A DNA stretch of 64,000 bases from CAWALV01 sp963782965 (GCA_963782965.1 CAWALV010000006.1:124001-188000); one strand, 5' to 3'. Counted from the first letter of the stretch, positions 41,803-51,449 are shown. Numbers and translations are program-made. The notes: generated by a model from the sequence alone, not told the origin.

Positions 41803-43326
41803 CTACCCCGCGGCACCGGCCGTTGACGAGGCCTTTCGGTGCGGGTAGGTCGGGGCGTCGGGACGGCGCCGTCGGCGGCGTCCCTGGGTCGTCAACTCCT
41901 TCACGGAACGAGCCGACGCCGCCGCGGTGGCGACGTCGCGTCGGTAGCTGCCCCGCGCCGCGAAACCGATTCCGACCGCGCCGACGACCGGGACGAGCAT
42001 GACCAGGAACGTGTGCTGGAGGCCGGTGCCCCCACCGCCGAAGACGCCGTCGGACATCGCCCCGAACGCGAGCGGCCCGACCGCTTGGGCGCCACCGCGC
42101 AGCAGTGACCGCACGCCCTCGGCCCGGCCCCACAGCGGCGGCGGCATGATGTCGAGCCGCGCCGCGTCGAGCGGAGGATTGAGCGCGCCGAGCATGAACA
42201 TCGCGGCGGTGAGAATCGGCAGCGCCACGAGTAAGGAGTTGGCTAGCAACGCCGGCACGAAGAGCACCACGGCGAACGCAAGGGCGACCGTGGTGACCTC
42301 GACCCGCGCTGCGGAACGGCCGCGGGCCAGTAGGCGGTCGGCGAGTGGTCCGCTCGTGAGCACGCCGGCGATCGCGCCGAGCCCGAGGATCAGGGTGATG
42401 CTGCTCGCGGCTGCTTGCCCGGCGCCGTAGTGCTCGCGGACGAACGAAACGCCGAACGTGCTCAGACCGGAGAAGAAGTAGTAACCGCAGACGCTGGCGA
42501 CAACCAACAACACGTTGGTCCGGATGCTCAGCACGTAGCGGATCACCCGTGGCAACGACATCTGGTTGGGGTCTTCACGAAGCACGTGCTCGTCCTGCGC
42601 TTCGACGTCCTCGTTCTCGATCGCCTCGGTGAGCGCCGCATCGATTTGCGGATCGTCGGAACTCTCGGCGGCCTTCGTGCGCCGGCCGTACGCGGCGCCG
42701 CGCTCAGGTTCGGTCATCCGCCACAGCAGCGGGCCGAGCGCGAGCGCGGGCAGGGCGAGCACCAGGAACGAAGCACGCCACGAAACCGCGGCCAGCGTGC
42801 CGGTGACGGCAAAGCCGATGCCCGCGCCGACCAACTCACCCGAGAGCACCAAGCCATAGATGCGGCTACGGGTCGCCGGCGGGAACAGGTCGCCCGTCAT
42901 GGAGGCGATCGCCGGCCCGGCTGCCGCGCCTACCACGCCCAAGAAGACGCGGCTCAACAGCAAGTAGAGAAAGGACGTCGACAGTGCGCCGGCGACCATC
43001 GCCACAGCCCAGGTGAGGACGGCGATCCCGAGCAGCCGTGACCGGTCGAAGCGGTCGACGAAGATACCGAACACCAACGTGCCGGCCGCGCCGACCAATG
43101 AGCTGACCGTGACGAGCAGCCCGATCTGGGTGTCGGAGATGTGCAACGCGTCGCGAAGCGGTACCGCCGAAGATCCAACGGTGGCACGGTCGGCGCTGTC
43201 GAGTGCGAGCACTGCGGCGAACAGCAGGACGGCGTTGGCTTGCCGGCGTCCACCTGTTTCCTTGATCAGCCGTCGCTCGACCGGTGCCAGTGCTCGACGG
43301 GTCAGGGCCTTGCTTTCACGCCACAC
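41803..43326 (-). CDS. Major facilitator superfamily transporter
   Basis: A 507-residue MFS protein with about twelve TM helices. The loop 2-3 signature is VFGIFVDRFDRSRLLG, and PATRSRIYGLVLSGELVGAGIG is TM5 region. A long acidic central cytosolic loop (SSDDPQIDAALTEAIENEDV) and a basic C-terminal tail (RRRRRRPDAPTYPHRK) stand out. The substrate is unknown. The start is GTG 43326. A TATATA box at 43437-43442 in the 144-bp gap could be part of its promoter. Confidence 0.85.
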   Translation of the reverse strand: MWRESKALTRRALAPVERRLIKETGGRRQANAVLLFAAVLALDSADRATVGSSAVPLRDALHISDTQIGLLVTVSSLVGAAGTLVFGIFVDRFDRSRLLGIAVLTWAVAMVAGALSTSFLYLLLSRVFLGVVGAAAGPAIASMTGDLFPPATRSRIYGLVLSGELVGAGIGFAVTGTLAAVSWRASFLVLALPALALGPLLWRMTEPERGAAYGRRTKAAESSDDPQIDAALTEAIENEDVEAQDEHVLREDPNQMSLPRVIRYVLSIRTNVLLVVASVCGYYFFSGLSTFGVSFVREHYGAGQAAASSITLILGLGAIAGVLTSGPLADRLLARGRSAARVEVTTVALAFAVVLFVPALLANSLLVALPILTAAMFMLGALNPPLDAARLDIMPPPLWGRAEGVRSLLRGGAQAVGPLAFGAMSDGVFGGGGTGLQHTFLVMLVPVVGAVGIGFAARGSYRRDVATAAASARSVKELTTQGRRRRRRPDAPTYPHRKASSTAGAAG

Positions 43327-43470
43327 GTAGCCTCGCGGGTCAGGGCCGGCCGGCTCGTGAGCCGCGGCGAGCGGTGGAAGGTGAAAGGTGATGCCGCGGC
43401 GGAGGGCCGCGGCGCGTCCGGTTCTACGTCCCGGCCTATATACCCGGGCCGGTGGGAAGCGATACCTCGA

Positions 43471-45396
43471 TCACTCGCGCCCGCGGTCGCAGGCGAACGC
43501 CGCGTTGATCAGCGCAAGATGGGTCAATCCTTGGGGGAAGTTGCCGAGCAGCTCGCGGTTCGCCGGGTCGATCTGTTCGGAGAACAGGCCGACGTCGTTC
43601 GCCGCCGCAATGCAGCGCTCCATGAGATCCCTGGCCTCACCGTTGCGACCGAGGGTTGCGAACGCGGTCACGAGCCAGAACGAGCAGGCGAGGAATGCGC
43701 CCTCACTCTTGGCCGCGTCGGTGTAGCGGTACACGAACTCCCCGGCCGCCAGTTCGCGGCGGACGGCGTCGACCGTGCCGGCCAGCCGCTCACCGCGGTC
43801 GAATCCGGTGCGAGCGGCCAGCAGGGTGGCGGCGTCCAGATCGTCGGTGCCGGCATAGAAGGTGTAGGAGCGCTTGGCCTCCGACCAGCAATGCGTGTCG
43901 ACCCAGTCCTTGATCAGGTCGCGTTCCGCGGCCCACCGATGCGCGTGCGCGCTCGCGACCTGGCCGCGCTCGTGCAGCTGGACGGCACGATCGAGCGCCG
44001 TCCAGCAGCCGATCTTCGATGCGGTGTAGTGCTGGCGCTCCTTGAGCTCCCAGATGCCGGCGTCCTTCGACTGCCAAAGGTCGCAGCACCGGTCGGCGAG
44101 GTCGGCAAGCAGCCGGGCGTTGGGCGGATCGAGGACGTGCCCTTCCTCGACGTAGCGCGACACCGTGTCGAACAGGTCACCGAAGGTTCCCAGTTGGAGT
44201 TGCCGGCTGGCACTGTTTCCGGAGCGCACCGGCTTGCTGTTGCGGTAACCGGGTAGATCGAGGAACTCCTGGTCGGCTGGGCGGCGCCCGTCGAGCTTGT
44301 AGAAGACGCCGATGTCGGGCGCCGTCTTGGTGATCGTGCCGAGCAGCCAGGTGACCGCGCTCTGCACCTCTTCGTGCATGCCGAGGTTGATGAGCGCGTC
44401 GACCGTGAATGCTGCGTCGCGCACCCACATGTAGCGGTAGTCCCAGTTCTTGTCGCCGCCGATGCGTTCGGGTAGCGAGGTCGTCGGTGCTGCCGCGATC
44501 GCACCGGTCGGCGAGAACAGCAGGGTTTTCAGCGCGAGCGCCGACCGCCGGACCGGCTCCTGCCACGATCCGGTGTATCCGACGACGTCCGACCAGTCTT
44601 GCCAGCTCTTGATGGTTCGCTCCAGCCTGCCCTCGAACGCATTCCGTGGCGGGAAGAAGATCGGCGTCTTGTCGGTGCTGGTCACGGCCAGCAGCGCATG
44701 CTCGCCCCTCGAGATGGTGAACTCGCCGTGCACGGTGTGCGCCTCGACGCGCGACTCACCGACATCGAAGGGGTGGACGCCGAGGTGCTGGTCGCCGACG
44801 TAGAGCAGGATGCGACCGTCGCGGGTTTCCGACCACGGCGTCACGGTTCCGAACCTCGAGCCCGGGACGATCGCCCACCGCATCGCGACCGTGCCCGACA
44901 CCGCCTCGACACTGCGGACGAGTTCGGCCCACGGAAGCGGCCCCGACATGCCGACCGTGATCGCGTCGGTGACGCGCACGCTGCCGTCGTCGGTCTCGAA
45001 GGTCGTCTCGACGACGTTGGTGCCCTCGATGTACCGGCGGCGTGCCCGGAAGTCCGGCGCCTGCGGCTGGAGCGTGAGGTACCCGCCGTCCTCGCTGTCG
45101 AGCAGCGCGGCGAAGACGGGCGGCGAATCCATCGTCGGCAGCGGCCACCAGTCGATCCGACCGTCGCGTGCGACCAAGGCGACGGTTCGGCCGTCACTCA
45201 GTGCGGCGTAGTCGCGTAGCCGCGCGTACCCGTCGATGCGGTCGACGCGCGTCGCTTCGGCTGCCGAGCTCGCCCGTCGGCTGTCGTCGGGCGAGCGTTC
45301 GACGTCGCCGTCAGGTGGGTCGTGGGCGGGGTGATCGTCGCCGGTGCGTCGCTGCGGCACCTGATCGGTGGCGGGGCGCGTGTGCATCGGCGTCAC
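43471..45396 (-). CDS. Glycoside hydrolase family 15 (glucoamylase/trehalase-like)
   Basis: A 641-residue cytosolic GH15 enzyme. A disordered ~50-residue head precedes the beta-sandwich domain (LRDYAALSDGRTVALVARDG, IDWWPLPTMDSPPVFAALLD). The (alpha/alpha)6 barrel contains GGDKNWDYRYMWVRDAAFTV, the general acid Glu in AGIWELKERQHY and the base-carrying segment GLFSEQIDPANRELLGNFPQ. Actinobacterial members of this group include trehalases as well as glucoamylases, so the product is glucose from trehalose or alpha-glucans. The gene starts GTG 45396 (or ATG 45387), 3 bp after the SDR stop, so the two form an operon. Confidence 0.88.
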   Translation of the reverse strand: MTPMHTRPATDQVPQRRTGDDHPAHDPPDGDVERSPDDSRRASSAAEATRVDRIDGYARLRDYAALSDGRTVALVARDGRIDWWPLPTMDSPPVFAALLDSEDGGYLTLQPQAPDFRARRRYIEGTNVVETTFETDDGSVRVTDAITVGMSGPLPWAELVRSVEAVSGTVAMRWAIVPGSRFGTVTPWSETRDGRILLYVGDQHLGVHPFDVGESRVEAHTVHGEFTISRGEHALLAVTSTDKTPIFFPPRNAFEGRLERTIKSWQDWSDVVGYTGSWQEPVRRSALALKTLLFSPTGAIAAAPTTSLPERIGGDKNWDYRYMWVRDAAFTVDALINLGMHEEVQSAVTWLLGTITKTAPDIGVFYKLDGRRPADQEFLDLPGYRNSKPVRSGNSASRQLQLGTFGDLFDTVSRYVEEGHVLDPPNARLLADLADRCCDLWQSKDAGIWELKERQHYTASKIGCWTALDRAVQLHERGQVASAHAHRWAAERDLIKDWVDTHCWSEAKRSYTFYAGTDDLDAATLLAARTGFDRGERLAGTVDAVRRELAAGEFVYRYTDAAKSEGAFLACSFWLVTAFATLGRNGEARDLMERCIAAANDVGLFSEQIDPANRELLGNFPQGLTHLALINAAFACDRGRE

Positions 45397-45399
45397 CGG

Positions 45400-46452
45400 C
45401 TACCGATGGGCCCGCCGTGGCGCGACGATGCCGGCGACAGCGGCGGCCGCTGCGACGGTGGTGGCAACAGCGAGGGCCACCGGCGCCCGTCGCATCGACA
45501 ACCACGACCACGGATCGTGCCCGTGCGCCTTGCCGTCGAACATGCCGTGCGGCCCCATGTCGCGATCGTCGTCCTTCGGCTGGTCGACGTTCGAACCGAG
45601 GCGGGGCCCGCCCTGCTTCGAGAGCTGGCTGTTCACCCCTGTCTTGGCGAGGTACCAGTCGACGAACCACGGCGCAACACGGTTGCCGAGAATCGTGTAC
45701 GCGGTCGAGATGCCCACCCACATGTTGCGGCGCGGGTGCTCGGCGACGAACCGAACGGCGCGGGCCGCGACCTCGGGCTGGAAGATGGGCGGCACGGGCA
45801 TCGGGTGATCGTCGAACTCGTTGTCGTTCCAGTCGAACTGCACGGTGTTCACGCCGGGTAGTTGCACCATGCAGACCTTGACCCGGCTCTTCTCGTGGGC
45901 GAGTTCGGTGATGACCGACTCGGTGAAGCCTTTGATCGCGTGCTTGGCGCCGCAGTACGCCGACTGCAGCGGGATACCGCGGAACGCCATGGCCGAACCG
46001 ACCTGCACGATGACACCGTGGTTGCGCGGGCGCATGCGCTCGAGCGCCACCCGGGTGCCGTTCACCTGTCCGTAGTAGGTGACCGCGGTGATCCGCCGGT
46101 AGGTCTCGTCGTCGGTGTCCCAGAAGAAGCGGAGGGCGCCGACGAAGGCGACGTTGACCCACAGGTCGATGGGTCCGAGTTCGCGTTCGACGTCCTCGGC
46201 GGCCGCCTCTACCTGCATCAGCTCGGCGACGTCGACCAGGACGCCGAGCCCGCGCCGTCCGGCGTTCTCGACCTCCTTGACCGTCGCGTCGACACCGGCT
46301 TGGCCGCGGGCCAGCACGGCGACGTCGTATCCGTGACCTGCGAGTTCGCGGACGACGGCGCGGCCCACGCCGGCGCTGCCGCCGGAAACGACCGCTACCT
46401 TGCGCTTCTCCGGGTCACCGTTCGAGGGCGCTCGACGACTGGGATTGCGCAC
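45400..46452 (-). CDS. SDR-family oxidoreductase with C-terminal membrane segment
   Basis: A 350-residue short-chain dehydrogenase. The Rossmann motif is VAVVSGGSAGVGRAV, NVAF stands at the structural Asn position, and catalytic Ser and YxxxK are in VGSAMAFRGIPLQSAYCGAK. The C-terminal ~110 residues form an extension ending in a hydrophobic Ala/Val helix and RRAHR, which suggests membrane association. GTG 46452 follows AAGGAGACAT. It is co-transcribed with the GH15 gene, and the metabolic link is unclear. Confidence 0.85.
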   Translation of the reverse strand: MRNPSRRAPSNGDPEKRKVAVVSGGSAGVGRAVVRELAGHGYDVAVLARGQAGVDATVKEVENAGRRGLGVLVDVAELMQVEAAAEDVERELGPIDLWVNVAFVGALRFFWDTDDETYRRITAVTYYGQVNGTRVALERMRPRNHGVIVQVGSAMAFRGIPLQSAYCGAKHAIKGFTESVITELAHEKSRVKVCMVQLPGVNTVQFDWNDNEFDDHPMPVPPIFQPEVAARAVRFVAEHPRRNMWVGISTAYTILGNRVAPWFVDWYLAKTGVNSQLSKQGGPRLGSNVDQPKDDDRDMGPHGMFDGKAHGHDPWSWLSMRRAPVALAVATTVAAAAAVAGIVAPRRAHR

Positions 46453-46549
46453 GATGTCTCCTTGGGTCCTGGGGTGAGAGGTTGCTTGCTAAAGAACGCA
46501 TACCCGTTGCGCGCTCTCGCCACCCTCGCGGGCCGCCAAAACGCGGTTG

Positions 46550-46586
46550 CCGAAGACTTTGTGCAATAGCTGCACAAGGTCTTCGG
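46550..46586 (-). terminator. Long hairpin after the surface protein gene
   Basis: A 16-bp inverted repeat (CCGAAGACTTTGTGCA against TGCACAAGGTCTTCGG, one wobble) encloses a 5-base loop. A third, partial copy GAAGTCTTCGG follows at about 46595. It lies downstream of the leftward gene 46683-47192, in the 230-bp gap before the SDR gene. A role as operator of the SDR operon is the alternative. Confidence 0.6.
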
Positions 46587-46682
46587 GAACCCACGAAGTC
46601 TTCGGTGAACGACTACCGGTCTGCGTCGCCGGGTATGAAACCGTGCCCGGAGTGTGGACGCTGCAGTCAGCAGAGCGCCGGT

Positions 46683-47192
46683 TTAACGGTCGCGCATCAG
46701 GCGGAGGCGGCTGCGGCCGATCCAGGCTGTGGCGCCGAACCCGAGCACGACGATGATGGCCAGCCCGAAAGGCGAGTTCACGCCGATCGGCACTGTCGGG
46801 TTCGAAGAGCATGCGGTGCTGCTCGCCCGGGCCGTGGTCTTGACGCCGTTGAGGTGCCACGTGAGGTTGCCGGTGGCGTTCGCGACGGTGAAGGCGTTGT
46901 CGCGCCGGCCGGCGTCGAACACGGTCGGCTGGCCGCGGTCTTGGGGGAGCGGTGCGAAGTTGTTCTGCGCCCCGACGTCGAGGGTGACCGTCGCGCCGGT
47001 CGTGTTGTCATAGCCCCACACCGCGGTGTACGTGCCGTCGCCGTTGTCCCACACGCACTCGAGGATCGGGCGTACCGAACCCTTCGGCGGCGGGGCGGCG
47101 AATGCGGGCGCCGACGCGAGAATGACGCCGCACAACGCCGCGACTGCCACGCCAACCGTTGCCGCGGCCCGGAGCACCCCAGTTTTCCGCAT
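46683..47192 (-). CDS. Secreted, C-terminally membrane-anchored protein
   Basis: A 169-residue exported protein: signal peptide (VAVAALCGVILASAPAFA), an extracellular beta-rich domain (VRPILECVWDNGDGTYTAVW, GYDNTTGATVTLDVGAQNNF, NATGNLTWHLNG) and a C-terminal TM helix (GLAIIVVLGFGATAWI) with a basic tail (GRSRLRLMRDR). There is no LPXTG motif. The WGYDN segment recurs in extracellular proteins of actinobacteria and bacteroidetes, but no function is assigned. It is divergent from the cytosine permease gene across a 178-bp gap. Confidence 0.7.
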   Translation of the reverse strand: MRKTGVLRAAATVGVAVAALCGVILASAPAFAAPPPKGSVRPILECVWDNGDGTYTAVWGYDNTTGATVTLDVGAQNNFAPLPQDRGQPTVFDAGRRDNAFTVANATGNLTWHLNGVKTTARASSTACSSNPTVPIGVNSPFGLAIIVVLGFGATAWIGRSRLRLMRDR

Positions 47193-47370
47193 GAGTCCTG
47201 TTTCGGCGCCGATGGCCGCCGGCCGTAGCCCCGTACGCCAGCGGGTCGTCGTCCGACTGGACGCCGACCGACCGGCCTACGGCGGAAATGTCGGGTTCCG
47301 TCTCGGCAGTGTTACCTGCCGGAGCTCACGAGCCACTACTCTCAGCCGCAGGCCGAGAGAGGGGACGCAG

Positions 47371-48819
47371 GTGACCGCCTTCAAGAGCGTCGATGATGGC
47401 GAGGTTCGAGTCGTCGCGCAGGTTCGTGAGGGGGAGTACGGCTCGAAGGTCGCTGCCGTCGAACCCGGGGGAGCCGAGTTCATCTCGGACGGCGAGCGGC
47501 ATGGTCGCCCGCGGCAGCTGTTGTGGACCTGGACGTCGCCCAACCTCGAATTCGCCACGATCTACGTCGGCGTGCTCGCCATCGTCGTCTTCCACCAGTC
47601 GTTCTGGCAGGCGTTCGCCGCGATCGTGCTGGGGAGTGCTCTCGGGTCGTGCACCCACGGCTTCCTGTCGGCTCGCGGGCCGCTGTTCGGCGTACCGCAG
47701 ATGATTCTTTCTCGAATCGGCTTCGGCTACCGCGGCAACTGGTTGCCGGCAGGGCTGAACACGATTACCGCCGGCGTCGGCTGGTTCGCCGTCAACAGCG
47801 TGAGCGGCGCGCTCGCACTGAACACGCTGGCCCACTGGCCCAAGTGGCTGTGCCTCGTCATCGTCGTCGCCGCCGAGATCGCGATCGCCTTCTTCGGGCA
47901 CAACCTGGTGCACGCGTTCGAACGGATGGCGCTGCCCATTCTCGGCGTCGCGTTCGTGCTGGCCGCGATCTGGACCTTCTCCAAGGCTCACCCGGCAAGC
48001 GTGCACGGCTCGGGCTCGAGCGTGGGCGCGTTCCTGCTCACCCTCGGTGCGACTTTCGGTTACGCCGCCGGCTGGAACCCTTACGCCTCCGACTACACGC
48101 GGTACTTGCCGGCCCGTACCTCACGCGCTGCGACCGGATGGTTCGCCGCCCTCGGCGTCTTCGTGTCGTGCGTGATGTTGGAGATGATCGGCGCGGCGGC
48201 AGCGACGATCAGCACGAAGGACGACTGGTTCGGAAACCCGACGGGCTCGTTCACGGGCCACATGCCGACCGGTGTTGCCGACTTCGTCCTGGTCGCGATC
48301 GCGATCGGCGCCGTGTGCGCCAACGTGCTGAACATCTACTCCGGCGCCATGTCGTTCCTCACTCTCGGCGTGCGCCTGCCCCTTGCATTGCGCCGGGCCA
48401 TCGTTGCGCTGGTCGCGGGCACGGTCGGGTTCGTCGTCGCTTTGACCGGGCTCAACGACGCCGGGTCGAAGTACGAGGACTTCTTGCTGATCATCGCCTA
48501 CTGGATCGGCCCCTGGCTGGCGGTGTTCTTCACCGACCAGTTCTTGCGCAGGCGGCACCGGGTCGACGGATTCCTCTTCGACACCAAGCACAACCCGTGG
48601 GCCGGTTGGCTCGCGATGGCGGTCGGCATGGCCGTGTCGATCCCGCTCTTCTCGAACCAGCTGAAGTACACCGGGCCGGTGCCCAAACACCACCCCGCCT
48701 TCGGCGACAGCACGTTCGAGGTCGGTTTCGTGGTGAGCGCCCTCACCTACGCGCTGTTCTTCTACCTCCAGCGCGACAAGCGCGACGAGGTTCTCGTCAT
48801 TCCGGACGCAGAAAAGTAA
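47371..48819 (+). CDS. codB: NCS1-family cytosine/purine permease
   Basis: A 482-residue transporter with about twelve TM helices of the nucleobase:cation symporter-1 family: GPLFGVPQMILSRIGFGYRG in TM2-3, GYAAGWNPYASDYTRYLP in TM6 region and NVLNIYSGAMSFLTLGVRLP in TM8. These motifs fit purine-cytosine or allantoin permeases. The convergent cytosine deaminase gene, with 23 bp of shared 3' sequence, favours cytosine as substrate. GTG 47371 follows GAGAGGGG. Confidence 0.88.
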   Translation: MTAFKSVDDGEVRVVAQVREGEYGSKVAAVEPGGAEFISDGERHGRPRQLLWTWTSPNLEFATIYVGVLAIVVFHQSFWQAFAAIVLGSALGSCTHGFLSARGPLFGVPQMILSRIGFGYRGNWLPAGLNTITAGVGWFAVNSVSGALALNTLAHWPKWLCLVIVVAAEIAIAFFGHNLVHAFERMALPILGVAFVLAAIWTFSKAHPASVHGSGSSVGAFLLTLGATFGYAAGWNPYASDYTRYLPARTSRAATGWFAALGVFVSCVMLEMIGAAAATISTKDDWFGNPTGSFTGHMPTGVADFVLVAIAIGAVCANVLNIYSGAMSFLTLGVRLPLALRRAIVALVAGTVGFVVALTGLNDAGSKYEDFLLIIAYWIGPWLAVFFTDQFLRRRHRVDGFLFDTKHNPWAGWLAMAVGMAVSIPLFSNQLKYTGPVPKHHPAFGDSTFEVGFVVSALTYALFFYLQRDKRDEVLVIPDAEK

Positions 48820-50107
48820 CCGGCTGCTCGAGGCCGGCCCAGGTGACCGTCGTCTCGGCCGGCTTCGTGCGCGCCACGACGGCGCCGTCACGAAGCACGA
48901 GGTAGCGGCGCGCCACCAGGCGGATCGCGTCGGCGTCGGTCGGCGCGTCGAAGACGACGAGGTTCGCTGGGTTGCCGGGCGCGATGCCATAGTCCGGGAC
49001 GCCGAGTGCGGCCGCCGGCGCGACAGTGATCATGTCGAGCAGCCGGCGCAACTCGTCGTCCCCGCTGTAGTGGCCCAGGTGCACGAACACGAACGCGGCC
49101 TGGAGCGGATCGGCGTAGCCGAGCGGGTACCACGGGTCCATCACCGAGTCGTGACCGATGCAGACGTTGACGCCCGCCTGTTGGAGCTGCTTGACCCTGG
49201 TGTGGCCGCGGCGAATCGGGCCGGTGTCGAAGCGACCCTGGAGTACGGCGTTGTCGAGCGGGTTGGTCACCATGTGCAGCCCGGCGCGCTTGATGTTCGC
49301 GACGAGCCGGTGCGCGTAGGCCGCGTTGTAGGAGTGCATGGCGGTGGTGTGGCTCGCCGTCACCCGCCCCGACATGCCGCGACGGATCGTCTCGGCGGCC
49401 ATCACCTCGACGAAGCGGGAATGGTCGTCGTCGGTCTCGTCGCAGTGGATGTCGACCCGTAGGCCGAACTCCTCCGCCAGCGCGAAGCTGAACTTCACCG
49501 ACTCGACGCCGTCTTCGCGGGTCAGCTCGTAGTGCGGGATGCCGCCGATGACGTCTGCGCCGAGCTCGGCCGCTTTGCGCATGAGGTCGCGGCCGCCGTC
49601 GAAGCTTTCGATGCCCAGCTGGGGAAACGCGACGAGTTGCAGGTCGACCTGGGTGCGGACTTCCTCGCGAAGTTCGAGCAGGGCGCGCAGCGCGGTCAGT
49701 TGGGGGTCGCAGACGTCGACGTGGCTGCGCACGTGCTGCACACCGTTCGCGACTTGCCAACGCAGCACCTCCCGTACGCGGGCCTTGACGTCGTCGACCG
49801 TGAGGTGCTTCACGCGTTCCGACCACACGTCGATGCCTTCGAACAACGAGCCGGAACGGTTCGGCCGAGGTTGGCCGACGGTGAGGACGGCGTCGAGATG
49901 GATGTGCGGTTCGACCAGCGGCGGGGTGACGAGGCGGCCGCCGAGGTCGATGGTTTGCGCGGCCTCCGGTGGCCGGCCGGCCTCGGCGGGTGGGAGCTCG
50001 ACGAACCTGCCGTCGCGGACTCCGATGTCGGTTGGTGCTTGGGCCGCTACGCCGGCTTCGCCAGCCCGGCCGCGCACCCGGGCGTTCGTGAGCAGAAGAT
50101 CGAGCAC
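48797..50107 (-). CDS. codA: Cytosine deaminase-type amidohydrolase
   Basis: A 436-residue metal-dependent amidohydrolase of the CodA group that converts cytosine to uracil and ammonia. Metal ligands are seen in PHIHLDAVL, in DIHCDETDD with the catalytic Glu-like position, in TASHTTAMHS and in CIGHDSVMDPWYPLG with the final Asp. QVANGVQHVRSHVDVCDP is also characteristic. The substrate could be a related nucleobase or N-isopropylammelide-like compound, but linkage to the NCS1 permease supports cytosine salvage. GTG 50107 is the start. Confidence 0.88.
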   Translation of the reverse strand: MLDLLLTNARVRGRAGEAGVAAQAPTDIGVRDGRFVELPPAEAGRPPEAAQTIDLGGRLVTPPLVEPHIHLDAVLTVGQPRPNRSGSLFEGIDVWSERVKHLTVDDVKARVREVLRWQVANGVQHVRSHVDVCDPQLTALRALLELREEVRTQVDLQLVAFPQLGIESFDGGRDLMRKAAELGADVIGGIPHYELTREDGVESVKFSFALAEEFGLRVDIHCDETDDDHSRFVEVMAAETIRRGMSGRVTASHTTAMHSYNAAYAHRLVANIKRAGLHMVTNPLDNAVLQGRFDTGPIRRGHTRVKQLQQAGVNVCIGHDSVMDPWYPLGYADPLQAAFVFVHLGHYSGDDELRRLLDMITVAPAAALGVPDYGIAPGNPANLVVFDAPTDADAIRLVARRYLVLRDGAVVARTKPAETTVTWAGLEQPVTFLRPE

Positions 50108-50237
50108 GCGCCGAACCTATCGCGCCGGACGCGCCCGTCGGCGGCCGGCGGCGCCGACCATGCAGCCGATCGCCGTCGCCCGCGACTGCTGCAGAAAGGC
50201 GACGAGGGCTGCCGCAGATGCGGATATGATCCCGCTC

Positions 50238-50648
50238 ATGGATGCCGCACATCTGTTCCGAGTGTCGGAGGCCGCGCACCTGCTCGGGGTGAGCGACGAC
50301 ACGCTGCGCCGCTGGGTTGAAGCCGGCCGGGTCGCACCGACGACGGACGACGCCGGCCGCACCGCGATCGAAGGCGCCGAACTCGCCCGGGTCGCCCAGA
50401 CGCTGGCCGACACCGTCGAGCCCGGGCCGGTGGCGCAGGCGAGCGCGCGCAACCGTTTCGTCGGCATCGTCACCCGCGTCGTCCGCGACACGGTCATGGC
50501 TCAGGTCGAACTGCAATGTGGCCCGCACCGCGTCGTCTCGCTGATGAGCCGCGAGGCCGCCGACCAATTGCAACTGGCTCCCGGGGTGCTCGCCATCGCC
50601 TCGATCAAGTCGACGAACGTGGTCGTCGAGTTGCCGGCGTCGGGATGA
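50238..50648 (+). CDS. Molybdate-responsive HTH/Mop-domain regulator
   Basis: A 136-residue protein joining a MerR-like excisionase-type HTH (FRVSEAAHLLGVSDDTLRRW, VEAGRVAPTTDDAGRTAIEG) with one Mop/TOBE molybdate-binding domain (ARNRFVGIVTRVVRDTVMAQ, VVSLMSREAADQLQLAPG, SIKSTNVVVELP). This shape is found in actinobacterial mod operons as a ModE substitute. It overlaps modA (ATGA), so it probably autoregulates the uptake operon. ATG 50226 is an alternative start, and neither has a strong ribosome site. Confidence 0.85.
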   Translation: MDAAHLFRVSEAAHLLGVSDDTLRRWVEAGRVAPTTDDAGRTAIEGAELARVAQTLADTVEPGPVAQASARNRFVGIVTRVVRDTVMAQVELQCGPHRVVSLMSREAADQLQLAPGVLAIASIKSTNVVVELPASG

Positions 50649-51442
50649 CACCCGCCATGCGATACCGCCGGCTCGCGCTCGCGGCAGCAGTCACCCTCCT
50701 TGCCCTGACGGCGAGTGCCTGCGGCTCACACAAGTCGGCGGCGGCGACCAGGAATGAGGGGCAACCGATCGGCGGCACCGTCGTCGTGTTCGCCGCCGCG
50801 TCGCTGAAACCGTCGTTCACGGCGATCGCGACAGCGTTCGAGCGAGTGCACCCGGGCGTGAAGGTCGTGACGAGCTTCGGTGGTTCCGACTCGCTGGCGA
50901 CCCAGATCGTGCAGGGCGCTCCCGTCGACGTGTTCGCGGCCGCGAACACCTCGACGATGGCGAGCGTCGTGAAAGCACACGACGCGGGGGCTCCGGTCGA
51001 CTTCGCGAAGAACAGCCTCGAGATCGCCGTGCCAGCGGGCAACCCGCAGCATGTGACGGGCCTGGCCGATCTCGCCAAGTCCGGCGTGACTCTCGCCATA
51101 TGCGCCGACACGGTTCCGTGCGGCGCTGCTGCGGCGAAGGCGTTCGCGGCCGCGGCGATCACACCGCATCCGGCGACGTACGAACGCGACGTCACGTCGG
51201 TGCTGACGAAGGTCGAGTTGGGCGAGGTCGATGCCGGGCTCGTCTATGCGACCGATGTGAAGTCGGCGGCGGGCAAGATCGACGGCGTCAACTTCGCCGA
51301 GGCCGGCAGCGCGGTCAACACCTACCCGATCGCGACCGTCCGCACCGGTAGCAACCAGCGGGCAGGCCAGGCGTTCGTCGACTACGTCCTTTCCGCACCA
51401 GGTCAACAGGTCTTGGCTGATGCCGGTTTCCAGCACCCCTGA
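50645..51442 (+). CDS. modA: Molybdate ABC transporter binding lipoprotein
   Basis: A 265-residue ModA. A lipoprotein signal ends in LALTASAC. The mature part has VVVFAAASLKPSFTAIATAF, FGGSDSLATQIVQGAPVDVF, AAANTSTMASV and ERDVTSVLTKVELGEVDAGL with VYATDV, matching the oxyanion-binding sites (Ser/Asp/Tyr positions) of molybdate or tungstate binders. It is coupled to the regulator by ATGA and precedes modB. Confidence 0.92.
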   Translation: MTPAMRYRRLALAAAVTLLALTASACGSHKSAAATRNEGQPIGGTVVVFAAASLKPSFTAIATAFERVHPGVKVVTSFGGSDSLATQIVQGAPVDVFAAANTSTMASVVKAHDAGAPVDFAKNSLEIAVPAGNPQHVTGLADLAKSGVTLAICADTVPCGAAAAKAFAAAAITPHPATYERDVTSVLTKVELGEVDAGLVYATDVKSAAGKIDGVNFAEAGSAVNTYPIATVRTGSNQRAGQAFVDYVLSAPGQQVLADAGFQHP

Positions 51443-51449
51443 GGCCGCG

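Noticed and set aside
47026..47370. Upstream extension of the cytosine permease ORF
   Set aside because: It overlaps the divergent surface-protein gene and lacks permease similarity; GTG 47371 has GAGAGGGG.
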